Shown: positions 43,858-54,334 of the stretch, in pieces
Layout: every line of letters starts with the position of its first letter
Numbering within the stretch: position 1 is the first letter of the stretch
Source of the DNA: Manihot esculenta
Taxonomy: Eukaryota; Streptophyta; Magnoliopsida; Malpighiales; Euphorbiaceae
Reading direction: 5' to 3'
Length of the DNA: 64,000 bases
NCBI RefSeq assembly: GCF_001659605.2
Contig: NC_035168.2
Coordinates: forward strand, 10,949,516-11,013,515
Position numbers and translations under genes: made by a program
The notes under the pieces: generated by a model
The model's database searches: none
Told to the model about the DNA's origin: nothing
Seen by the model: only the letters and a program-made list of their open reading frames with translations

Positions 43858-43918
43858 GGTGAGTGTTATGTGTTTTATATGTATGTTTCTGTTTTATGCT
43901 ATGCATGTGTTGTTTGGT

Positions 43919-43955
43919 GAACATTCGGGGACGAATGTTCTTAAGGGGGGGAGAA
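43919..43955 (+). promoter_or_regulatory. Tekay-2 PPT-side hairpin and polypurine tract
   Basis: GAACATTCG, loop GGGA, CGAATGTTC (43919-43940) is followed by the polypurine tract AAGGGGGGGAGAA (43943-43955) and the LTR start. Both hairpin arms have the GAAnnTTC form of a heat-shock half element. Confidence 0.85.
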
Positions 43956-44816
43956 TGTAATACCCGGCTAGACTCCGGTATCGGAATTCCTACCGTCCGG
44001 TGGAATCTCGGATGTCGAAAACCTCTAGAAGGGTAAAATCATGTTTTTATAAAATGTTTTAAAGTATTTTAAGGTTTTAAGTAAGAAAGAAATTGAGTTT
44101 TGAATGAAAAAGAACATAGAGGGAAATCCAGGTTCAGTCGCCGAACCCCATGTTCGGCCGCCGAACATGCATGAGTTTTGGAATCACTTTCAGCTTCCGA
44201 AGGTGGCCTGACCAGCCACCTATAAAAGGATCCATGGCCGAAAATGGGCGAGCTTTCTCCCCTATTTTTGGCCAATGGTGAGTCCATGCCTCCCATGGTT
44301 GATTTTGATGATTTTCCTCAAATCTTTCAAGTTTTAACAAGTTTTAACAAGTTTTAACTTGGTTTTGAAGATTTTTGAAGCTAAGAGCAAGTTTTGGAGC
44401 TTGGAGATCCAAGGAGCTAGATCTCTCCCATCTCCAAGTTAGGATCGTCTTTCCTCTCGATCTTCAAGAGGTAAGCTTAGATCCTACCTTTCTGGTATAT
44501 TTTAAACAAGTTTTGAGGGGTTATGGGGTAGAAATGCATGTTTAGGTTAATGTTGAGTTTATGGATAATGTATGATGTTACCCATTGGAGCATTTGATGA
44601 GGGCTCCAATGTGCGGTTTTATGTTTATGAGTTTGTGCATGCACAGGTTAAGCTTGGTGAATGAAAGAGAAAGTTTAAAATTTTTATGTATATGTTTGAT
44701 CATATATGGAATTTAACAGGTATACAGGATGTATGTTAGGCTTGCTACGGGTCCCGGCGGCCTTATGCCGATCTGGATCCTAGCGCCGGTAGCGATCCAG
44801 TTTCCGGGTCATTACA
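43956..44816 (+). repeat. Tekay-2 3' LTR with large internal deletion
   Basis: It has the termini TGTAATACCCGGC and GGGTCATTACA but is only 861 bp instead of about 2.2 kb. U3, the TATA box (44221-44228) and the first splice-donor-like site (CAAGAGGTAAG near 44466) are kept. The join to the 3' end lies near 44570-44582, removing the downstream GCC-box cluster and stem-loop repeats. Confidence 0.88.
44221..44228 (+). promoter_or_regulatory. TATA box in the Tekay-2 3' LTR
   Basis: TATAAAAG follows CCTGACCAGCCACC, in the same context as 12521-12528. Transcription from here would run into Athila-2. Confidence 0.7.
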
Positions 44817-44934
44817 CAATCGATCTCCCACACGTTGCATCAATCAATTTCCTTTCTAAAGGTAACAATGCACTGTAGAAGTATTCAATGAGGGATTTGT
44901 CAGAGATGTCATGTTGAGGGTAGCTTATATACAA
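44817..44934 (-). pseudogene. Athila-2 gag, C-terminal fragment
   Basis: The translation has PQHDISDKSLIEYFYSALL and RKLIDATCGRS, matching the Athila-1 gag near its capsid end. Compared with Athila-1, roughly 90 residues are missing between this and the N-terminal fragment on the other side of the inverted LTR. Confidence 0.85.
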
Positions 44935-46641
44935 TGTTTTACAGATATTAGGTGTAAAGAGACAATCTGGAGAAAATGCTCTTAAAACTGCAAAAAAAAG
45001 TGCCAAATATGGAAAGTGCCAAAAAAGGAAAGTTTTCAAATAAGGAAAGTTTTCAGAAAAGGAAAGTTTTCAATTAAGGAAAGTGAAGAAGCAAAAGCAA
45101 ATAAGGAAAGCTCAGTCAGAAGATTATTTGAAATTCAAATTCTAGATCTTTCTTTCCTTGTTCAAAGATGTGCACACACTACAGCAGTCATATCTTCCTA
45201 TTTAGGCAGTAAGATTTCAAGAAGATGCACTTGCCTCTTTTGCATTCAGCATTCAAAATTCAAACGAAGGCTCCACCTAAAAAAGAAAGGCTGGACAGAT
45301 ATCTTTCCACTTCTGCATATGCTTGCCGCACGCCCACCTTCCCTCTGAAGAGCATCCGCGCGCCTCCTTCCTTCTGAAGCCCTTGCAACGCGATTTCTTC
45401 CTTTCCAGACATAACTTGGGTAGCAAGTACCTCTTGGGCAGCATCTTGAAGACACTTGGGCAGCAAGTAAAGTCTTGGACAGCACACTTTTGCCTTTTAA
45501 AGCCTTGCTGCACGCACACCTTCCTTCTGAAGAGCATACCGCGCGCCTCTTTCCTTCTGAATAATTTGCAACGCGATACTTTCCTTTTCAGACACAACTT
45601 GGGCCACAAGTACCTCTAAGGCAGCAAGGTCAGCCTCTAATCCTATTTAAGAAGCTCTTCACCAAGCCGAGAACACCTTTTGCTCATCTTCACACCTCTC
45701 ATCCGCGGATTGCACAAGGACGGCCTCCCTTCATCTTCTTCTTCTACCTTTCTTCTTTTCTTTTATTTTTGGTTTTGGTTCAGCCATGAGTGGCTGAAAC
45801 CTTTTATTTTAGTTGAAGATTAGTTGAAACTTAAGTTGTTTTATGGATTGTGAGATCTGAACATAAATTGTTTGTCTTTGGTTTGTTCAATATTCATACA
45901 ATTTGGTGCTTGAATCTATTATTGCTTTATTATTTTGATCAAATTGGCCACTTGATTCTTGATTGCAAAGTAATTAATTATTAGTTTGGATAATTTTAAG
46001 TCTGTAATTGCTTGAATTGTTCAAACATAAGAACACTTGGTGTTAGAACTAAGAAATTGTATGATCTAGCAACATCTCATGCGTTTGAGTAGCTAGGATT
46101 GGATCTCTCTTTTTCTTCATGCAATTAACAATTGTTTTGATGCCTAAGGCCCAAGGACGTTCCTTGGCAATTTGTTAATTAGTAATTAATTAGAGGACGT
46201 TCCCTAATTGGTTTAATCATAAGGAGAGACATGGTGGTGAGAAGCGTTTTCCATCTCCATAACTAATCTATTGAATCAATCTAAAGAATATAAGTTTCAA
46301 TGATCAATCCAAACAACTGAAGTGGATCCGACTCTTCAACTAGACCTCTCTCATATTAGATTTTCATTTTATTTTCATATTCTGCTTATTTAATTGCTTT
46401 CAGTAGTTGCTTAATCAATCAATCTCAAAACCCCCCATTTTACTTTTACTGCACTTTATTTTTGTTCCGCTTTCAATTACTGGCTTTCAGTTTCTCGTTC
46501 AGTTAATTCTCTTGGTCTTGTTGAGAAAAATAGATAAGTTTTCAATTCTCTGTGGATTCGATCCTTTACCACTATCTGCAGTAGTAATATTGTTGCTAAC
46601 CGGAAAGGTTATTTTTGACCGGCTTCGACAACCGCGAGTCA
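44935..46641 (+). repeat. Athila LTR in opposite orientation inside Athila-2 gag
   Basis: It is the reverse complement of the Athila-1 LTR parts (198-690 and 6226-7079). It ends GGCTTCGACAACCGCGAGTCA. It starts inside the LTR rather than at its true end, and flanks TACAA and TGGGG do not match, so it is not a clean insertion. It contains Cys-rich chance frames (45246-45619) and repeats of GGAAAGTTTTCA (45020-45075). No gene is present. Confidence 0.82.
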
Positions 46642-46985
46642 TGGGGCCTCATTGTTGAGCACACAATGTGAAATTCTTTGAGGTGTTTGTGTGGATCTTC
46701 ATTTTTCAGACCTTTGAATTTTGGAAGGAGGTAAATTAATATGGTTTTAATCTCAAAAAGGGCTGTAAAAAATGGGTAAGTGATGCACAAAGGTGCTTGA
46801 TCACCTACGGGGGTTGCTAATTCACGAAGAGTTCTCTTTTGTACCATTGGAGCTCTTTCTTTGATGATTCCAGCCTTTAATTCAACAAGGACAACAGCTG
46901 GTTCAAAAGCAAAAGTTGCTGCATTTTCTGCCTCTTTAGGTGTTGCTGTGACTGCCTCTATAACAATTAGTTCAGCTGCTGTTCT
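46642..46985 (-). pseudogene. Athila-2 gag, N-terminal fragment
   Basis: The translation has LRELATPVGDQAPLCITYP, LLPKFKGLKNEDPHKHLKEF and HIVCSTMRPH, colinear with Athila-1 gag. It is bounded on the left by the inverted LTR and on the right by the solo Tekay LTR, with GTTCT at 46981-46985. Confidence 0.87.
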
Positions 46986-49180
46986 TGTAATACCCGGCTA
47001 GACTCCGGCATCGGAATTCCTATTTTCCGGTGGAATCTCGAATGTCGGAAACCTCTAGAAGGGTAAAATATGTTTTTCTAAAATGTTTTCATGTGTTTTA
47101 AGGTTTTCAGTAAGAAAGAAATTGAGTTTTTGAAAGAAAAGTGCCTTGGAAGGAAATCCATGTTCGGCCGCCGAACGTTGGTGACTTTAGGGAGCACCTT
47201 TGTCCCCCGAAGGTGGTCTGGCCAGCCACCTATCAAAGGCCCCATGTCCGAAAATGGGCGAGTTTTCTTCCTCATTTTCGGGCAAAGGTGAGTCCATGCC
47301 CTTCCATGGTTAGTTTTGATGATTTCCTTCAAATCATTCATGTTTTTGACAAGTTTTAACTTGGTTTTGAAGATTTTGAGCTAAAGATCAAGTTTTGAAG
47401 CTTGGAGACCCCGGAGCTCGATTTCTCCCATCTCCGAGTTTGGATCGTCTCCCCTCTCTTTTTTCAAGAGGTAAGAGTAGATCCTACCCTTCTTTTATGA
47501 TTTTAGTAAGTTTTGAGGGGTTTGAAGGGTGTTGGATGCATGATTAGCTTAGTTGTAAAAGGTTAGGGTTTATGTGAGTTAAATGATGAAAAGTATGTTT
47601 ATTGTTTGTTAAAATGTAATCTTGTTGGGGTATAGGCTAGTTTTAAGCCCCTAAATGCTTAGGAGTGTGTTTTTGCATATTTTTGCATGGTTTGGTTTGA
47701 GTTTGGAGGATTTGGGAGGCAAATCGTGCATGAGAGGCTGAGTTCTGCCATTCTGGAAGAACTCAGATTTGACAGCCGAAGCCATATTCAGCCGCCGAAC
47801 CTGCCTGTGGTGGCATGTTTTGGCCGCCTAAACTCGCCCCCGAAAGTTGGACTTTCGGCTCTGAGGGGAGTTTCGACCGCCGAAGGTGCACGAGTTTCGG
47901 ATCTGGAAGGGACTTTCGGCCGCCGAAGGTGCCGCCGAAGGTGCCGCCGAAGGTGCATGGCTTTCGGATCTGGAAGGGGGTTCGGCCGTCAAAGGTGCCG
48001 CCGAAAGTGCCTTGTTCAGCCTTCCTTTGCATGTTTTCTATGAGTGTTTTGTGGTGTTTTAGGGGGTTTTTGGGGAGATATTTAGAGTCATATTAGTGTT
48101 TGTTTGGTCCCTCATTTGAGTCCACCCGTGTAGGTTCGAACCCGAGGACCCCAGCAGTGAGATAGCTGCTCCAGAGTCAGCCTGAGGTGAGTAGAATAGA
48201 TCTTTATGTTTCAAAGCAAATAAATTTCAAGCATGTTCATGCATCACGAATGCCATGATATATATATATATAGGTTGTTTGCATTAGAATTCACGAATAT
48301 GTTGCACTGCATACTTTGATGTTGTTGTGGATGGATGTTGGATGATCCATTAGTCCTCGATATGATATGATATGATATGATATGATATGGTATGGAAGTC
48401 CAGGTCGAGGCCCATTCTACGCCCCTGGCACGATGTTAAGAGAAAGTCCAGGTCAAGACCCATTCTATACCCTTGGCACATTGGAATGTTATGTTATGAT
48501 TATGTTATGTTAAGAGAAAGTCCAGGTCGAGGCCCATTCTACGCCCCTAGCACATTGGATATGGTAGAGGGCTATTGGTGACAAGTCCATCCTTGATGTG
48601 AATTGTTTGTGATGTGATGCATTTCATGAAAGCATGTGTTTTAAATTACTGTTTCACTATTCTGCTCACTGGGCTCTAGTAGCTCACCCCTTTCCCTTAA
48701 CCCCCAGGTTTGCAGGTTCGGGATAGGCAAGGAAGTCATCATGAGTAAAAGTATCGTGTATGTAATAGTTAGTTATGGACATGAAAGATAATGTCATGTA
48801 ATGTATTGTAAGATATTGTATAAATTTGTATTGAGGATTAGTATTGTGCTTGACCTTAGAGTTTATGGTTAATCCCTTTTGATACATGATCTTTGTATAA
48901 TGTTTTTAATATTAAGAAATGTTAGACTAAGCTTGATGTATATATGATGTCCCACTAGAGCATTTGATGAGGGCTCTTGTGTGGGGTTTATGTTATGATT
49001 ATGATGCATGCACAGGTCAAGCTTGGTGAATGAAAAAGTTTAAAATTTTTATGTAAATGTATGATCATGTATGGGATTATCAGGTATAATAGGTTATATG
49101 TTAGGCTTGCTATGGGTCCCGGCGACCTTAAGTCGATCTGGATCCTAGCGCCGGTAGCGGTCCGATTTCGGGTCGTTACA
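46986..49180 (+). repeat. Solo Tekay LTR with perfect target duplication
   Basis: This 2,195-bp LTR has termini TGTAATACCCGGC and GGTCGTTACA, flanked by GTTCT on both sides (46981-46985 and 49181-49185). Its TATA position reads TATCAAAG (47231-47238). It has a GCC-box-like cluster at 47760-48010, three stem-loop units at 48395-48550 and splice-site-like signals at 47471, 48133, 48187 and 48714. Confidence 0.95.
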
Positions 49181-49378
49181 GTTCTAGGGGCTAGTTCTAA
49201 AATTTTTTCAACAAAAATTTATAGTTCTTGGGCTGATTCTTTGTAGGCTATAGAGGTAGATGCTGATGAGGCTTACTTCCTCAATTTGGCTTGTTTTCGC
49301 AAGCTTTTGGTAGTCCTTTCAATCTCACAATTGCAAAGCAAATCTTCTTCACGATCAAACCTGGTCATGAAAATAAAT
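49181..49378 (-). pseudogene. Athila-2 gag start
   Basis: ATG at 49378-49376 opens MTRFDREEDLLCNCEIERT, closely paralleling MTRSERRETLPYDSEIERT of Athila-1. It continues into a degenerate stretch and is interrupted by the solo LTR. Confidence 0.82.
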
Positions 49379-49395
49379 AAATTAATTTAAATTAA

Positions 49396-49414
49396 TTCTC
49401 CAGCAATGGTGCTA
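49396..49414 (-). other. Athila-2 primer binding site, degenerate
   Basis: The minus strand reads TAGCACCATTGCTGGAGAA at the same place relative to gag as the Athila-1 primer site. Confidence 0.6.
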
Positions 49415-49422
49415 ATTTTTTA

Positions 49423-50806
49423 TGGGTGTCAAAACCATAAAATATAATCCATTAAATATCAACAATTATGAATTGTGTATAGTGAGAATAGGATCGAATC
49501 CATAGGAAATTAATACTAAGAATTTCTAAATAATGACTAGGGAAGATAAACAATAAAAATAAAAAGGGGGATTTTGATGATGAGTTAAAATAAAAATCAA
49601 AGCAATTAAAGAAAGTGATAATTAAAAGAGAAATAAATCAATGCAAACATGTTCTAATTGAAGTGTAGGATCAATTTCAGTTTGAAAATTGATCATCGAT
49701 ATAAAAGTACTTTTATTCATTTTAATAAATTAGTTATATTTATGGAAGACGCTCCACATAACCAATCTCTCCTTAGATTTAAATTAATTAGAAAACGTTT
49801 GCTAATTAACCTTAACCAACAAATTGTCCAAAGAACGTCTTTGGGATTTTATTTATCAACTACTTTAAGCATTAAAGAGACCTAATTCTATCTGACTAGC
49901 CGCGTGGTAAGTTTGAGTTAGATTATGCAATTTCTTAGTGGTTACACTAATTGTTACTTGTTGTTGAATAGCCTAAGCAATTATGGACTTCAAGCATTCA
50001 AACTAACAATATATTACTTTGAAATTAAGAACAATGAGCCCTATTAATCAAATAAAAAGTAATAATAATATAAAGAACAGAATTTGCATAAATATTGAAG
50101 AATAAAAGATGAACAATTGAGTTTAGATCCCCCAATTCATGTAAAAACTAAAATTTCACCCTAACTTCAACTAGAAATAAAAATTTTAGCCACTCATGGC
50201 TTAAAAGAAAATAAAAGAAGAAGAGAGAAAAGAATCAGCTGAAGAGAGATGCCGAAGATGGCCCCCTGGCTGTCCACAATGATGGGCTTAAATAGGTGCT
50301 CAACCCTAGTAAAGCTCTTTTGGGAATATGAATTCTTCTTTGCTTTGAATTAGGAATCCTTCCTTTAATGTGTTTCTTGAAGAATAGAACTCCTTAATTT
50401 GAGTAAGACTTGATGCCACACTAATGGAGGAGAATTCGCGTGGGTTCCGCAGCTTTTAATGAGAAGACCTGGTCTTCTTATTTTCAAATCTATATTTTTT
50501 CTGCTCACTGTTTAATTTTGTGCAATCTGTTAATTTTTCAGTTGATTTGGGCAAATCGCTTGGGTAAATTCATTGTTTGAAAAATGGTTAACTTAACCTG
50601 CAGGTCTATACAATCTTTGGCCTTTAAGCAGTATCGAAGGTTTGCCCAAATCATTTGGTCAAGTCAGTTTTAGTGTTTTTAAACCACTTTTTATCAAATA
50701 TTCTTCTCTTTTTGCTTTTTTGCGAAATATAACAAGAAATATAAAAGTAGCTAGAAAAATATTCAATTCAATACTAAGAATAGTATGAAAAATGTGTCGA
50801 AATTAC
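49423..50806 (-). repeat. Athila-2 5' LTR
   Basis: It starts TGGGTGTCAAAACC and probably ends AATTACA at 50806. It shares its plan with the Athila-1 LTR (the blocks near 49740-49860 match 6600-6730). A TATA-like CTATTTAAG on the minus strand is at about 50287-50296. The part from 50008 on is repeated at 61125. No gene. Confidence 0.75.
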
Positions 50807-51907
50807 ATTCGATCATGCATCCAAGAGCCACTAGAGTCTAGCAAACACATCCATAATATATACTCTATAGTTTGGATGGTCCTCTCTAACTATCCGTCAA
50901 TCTAGGGATGGAAAACAATGTTGAAATCCAACCTAGTGCTCATAGCATTCTATAAAGGTTAATTGAGGCCCTTATCTAACACTATAGAGACTGGAGCTCC
51001 GTGCAACTTTGTAATCTCATCCATATAGATCTATGCTAGCTTGTCTATAGAGTAACTACTCTTAACAAGGATATAATGAGCAGATTTGGTTAATTTGTCC
51101 ACTATTATTCATACAGATTCATGTTTATTGGACGTCACTGCTATCCCAATTACAAAATCCATAGCCATGTGTCCACATTTTTATTATGGAATGGCTAGTG
51201 AGTTAAACATTCTAGTTGGCTGCTGGTGCTCCAACTTCAACCTTTGACACTCTTCACATGTAAATACAAAATGGGCTATCTCCCTCTTCATAGAAGGCCA
51301 TTAATATACCTTTTTCAAATCTTTCATAATGTCTCATTTTAATCCTATGTAATATGGTACACATAATATGTTACCATAATGAAGGATCCCTTTATTGTCG
51401 AACTTGAACTCACTATTCGTACCTTGTTGAACTACTCTTGCTATTTTCACAAACTCTGTATCCTTGTGCTATTTCTATTCCACATGCTGTTTCTATTCCA
51501 CTTGCTCTTAGAAACACAAGGGTCACTTTTATTTGTGCTATTAAAGCACTTGTACTAGACAACTCTAACTGCAAACCTTCATTGACTAATTTGTAAAACT
51601 CTTTCACTATTGGTCTCTTTTCCACTGTAATGTGAGATTGCCTAATATTCTTAGCTAAGAGCATATGATAGCACATTTGCCTACTTGGATAATATTCAAT
51701 CTTATAGTCATAATCACTAAGTAGCTATATCCATCTCCTCTACCTCAAGTTCAGCTCCCTCTAACTCAAGATGTATTGCAACCTTTTATGATATGTGAAG
51801 ATCTCACATTTTACCTTACAAATATAATGCCTCCACATCTTGAGTGCAAAAATTACAATTGTCATCTATAGATTATATGGGGATAATTCAGTTCATGCTT
51901 CTTCAAT
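50807..51907 (-). pseudogene. Decayed Tekay pol fragment (integrase to RNase H)
   Basis: This is an old copy of the region aligning with Tekay-3 55060-56150. The minus strand keeps the outline of the integrase core, zinc region and RNase H tether ([16 protein letters not shown] near 51560-51610). It is full of stops. Tekay-3 is inserted at 51908; the flank TCAAT (51903-51907) is its likely target duplication. Confidence 0.8.
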
Positions 51908-54234
51908 TGTAACAACCCGAAAATCGGACCGCTACCGGCGCTAGGATCCGGGTCGACTTAAGGCCGCCGGGACCCGTAGCAAGCCTGACATAACCTGTAA
52001 ACCTGTATAATCCCATACATGATCAACAACATGCATAAAAATTTAAACTTTTCTTTGAACATCCAACTCAACCTGAACATACATGTACATAGTCATGATC
52101 ATAATCATGATCCCTCTGTGGGATTTCCTCAATGCCCCAACGGGCGATGCAACATGAGATGAGTTGGCTTAAACATAAACATTATAAAACATTTCTATAG
52201 ATCATGTATCACAAGGGATAACAATACTCATAGGGTCAAGCACATCTATAACCTCAATATATATCTCTTTACATAACATACTGAAATCTCTTACATTACA
52301 TCACAATACAATTGTCATGTCCACAATCTAACTATTACATAGACATACTTCAAAACTCTGGCTAACCTTCTGGTCTACCCTGTACCTGCACATCTGGGGT
52401 TAGGGGAGAGGGGTGAGCTACAAAGCCCAGTGAGCAGGATAAAGAAATCAATATATTAAAATTTCATGCTTTCATGGAATGCAACACATCACAACAAATC
52501 ACATCTCGGATGGTATTGTCACCAATAGTCCTCTACATAGTCCAACTGTGCCGGGACGTAGAATGGGTACAACCGGTCTTTCCCTTAACATAACATATCA
52601 AACAGTCCAACTGTGCCAGGGACGTAGAATGGGTACAACCTGGACTTTCTCTTACATCTTGCCAGGGACGTAGAATGGGTACAACCTGGACTTCCATACC
52701 ATATCATGCCGTAGCATCATCATGCCATATGAGGACTAAAGGGTCATCCAATAACCAATCCACATCAACATCATAAATGCAATGCAACATATTCGTGAGC
52801 ATTAATGCAAACAACCTACTATATCTCATGGCATTCATGATGCATGGATCATGCTCAAAATTCATATTTCATTTAATTTAAAACTTAAGGTTTATTCCAC
52901 TCACCTCTAGCTAGCTCTGACAAACTCTGTAGCAGCTGGCTCAATGCTGGGCTCCTCGGTTCCTCGGGTCCGAACCTACACAGGTGGACTCCAATGAGGG
53001 ACCAAACATACATAAACATAACTCTAGTATACTCCCCAAAAACCCCCTAAAACATCCTGAAACAATCATAGAAAAACATGCAAGAATTGACTGGACAGGG
53101 CACTTTCGGCGGCAGGTTCGGCGGCCGAAAGTCCCTCCAGAGCCGAAAGTCAGGCAGGTTCGGCGGCACCTTCGGCGGCCGAAACTCCCAGACAGAGGCG
53201 AAACTCATGCATGTTCGGCGGCACCTTCGGCGGCCGAAAGTGCCAGACAGAGATGAAAGTCTCCTTTCGGGGGCAACTTCGGCAGCCGAAAGGCCTGCCT
53301 CACCAGCCATGTTCGGCGGCCGAAAGTGCCTTCGGCTGCCGAACCTGGTTTCTGCCAAAGGGCAGAAACTTGGCTCCTTTGTGCATTTTTGCCTCCAAAC
53401 TCACCAATCATGCATAAACTAGTTCTAAAACATGCATACACATCATACATTACACCTAGGGGTCTCAAACTAGCAAATACCCCAACTACAACACTTCAAA
53501 CACACAAAAAAATCAACATACATTGTTCATCAAAACCCATAAACTCATCAACAAGCCTAAACATGCATCTCTACCCATAAAACAACTTAATGCTTGTTTA
53601 AAACACATAACAAGGGTGGATCCGAGCTTACCTCTTGAAGAAACGAGAGGGAAGGCGATCCTAGCTTGGAGATGGAGAGATTGAGCTCTTTGAACCTCCA
53701 AGTACCCAAAACTTGCTCTTTACTCAAAGATCTTCAAAACAGAAGTTAAAACCCGTAAAAATCATGGAAGATCTAAGGAAAACACTCAAGATCGAGGGAG
53801 GGGTGGCGGAGACTCACCTTGGCCGACAACGGGGGAGAAAAAGCTCGCCCGTGCGGACCTAAGGGACCCTTTTATAGTGGCTGGCCAGGCCACGTTCGGG
53901 GGCCGAAAGTGCCTCCGCATGCATGCCATGTTCGGCGGCCGAACTTGACTTTCGGCGGCCGAACCTGGGCTTCCCTCACTCATGCTTTCGGGGGCCTAAC
54001 GTGCCTCCAAAACGCATGCATGTTCGGCGGCCGAACTTGACTTTCGGCGGCCGAACCTGGGTTTTCCTCCAAAGACTTTTCATGCAAAAACTCATTTAAA
54101 ATTTCATACTTAAAACCATGAAATACCTTAAAACATTTTATGAAAACATGTTTCTACCCTACTGGAGGCTTCCGACATCCGAGATTCCACCGGACGGTAG
54201 GAATTCCGATACCAGAGTCTAGCCGGGTATTACA
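51908..54234 (-). repeat. Tekay-3 3' LTR (2,327 bp)
   Basis: Its termini are TGTAACAACCCG and GGGTATTACA. It holds three stem-loop units (52545-52690), GCC-box-like clusters (53100-53345 and 53890-54060) and a minus-strand TATA box (53869-53876). It is near-identical over the shared part to 59586-61108 and to 63025-64000. Confidence 0.94.
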
Positions 54235-54271
54235 TTCTCCCCCCCTTAAGAACATTCGTCCCCGAATGTTC
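54235..54271 (-). promoter_or_regulatory. Tekay-3 polypurine tract and adjacent hairpin
   Basis: The minus strand reads AAGGGGGGGAGAA next to the LTR (54235-54247), preceded by the inverted repeat GAACATTCG/CGAATGTTC at 54250-54271. Confidence 0.88.
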
Positions 54272-54334
54272 CTTAACTAGCACAAGCATAGCAAACCACA
54301 TAACATACATACATACACACATAGAGATCTAACC

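Larger units (their letters stand above)
29085..44816 (+). mobile_element. Tekay-type element, damaged (Tekay-2), split by a copia element
   Basis: The order is half a 5' LTR, primer site, leader, gag, pol with chromodomain, polypurine tract and a shortened 3' LTR. The leader is interrupted by the copia element at 30525-38626. The 5' LTR lacks its U3 half, having joined LTR B at the palindrome centre, and the 3' LTR lacks its middle. The coding region has several stops, a lost nucleocapsid Cys and a scrambled patch in RT. The element is inserted in Athila-2 gag; the left flank is lost. Confidence 0.92.
44817..50806 (-). mobile_element. Athila-type element, fragmentary (Athila-2)
   Basis: Minus-strand gag pieces occur at 49181-49378 (start), 46642-46985 (N-terminal half) and 44817-44934 (C-terminal half), with a primer site and an LTR at 49396-50806. 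They are separated by a solo Tekay LTR and by an inverted Athila LTR. Protease and pol are absent to the left, where Tekay-2 ends. Confidence 0.82.

Noticed and set aside
45246..45619. Cys/Lys-rich frames on both strands inside the inverted Athila LTR, possibly small secreted peptides.
   Set aside because: The sequence is LTR with repeated AAGGAAA/TTTCCTT motifs. The frames overlap on both strands and are not preserved in the Athila-1 LTR at 198-690.
44935..46641. Clean solo Athila LTR insertion.
   Set aside because: Flanking bases TACAA and TGGGG do not match, and the LTR starts internally, so it is not a simple solo LTR.
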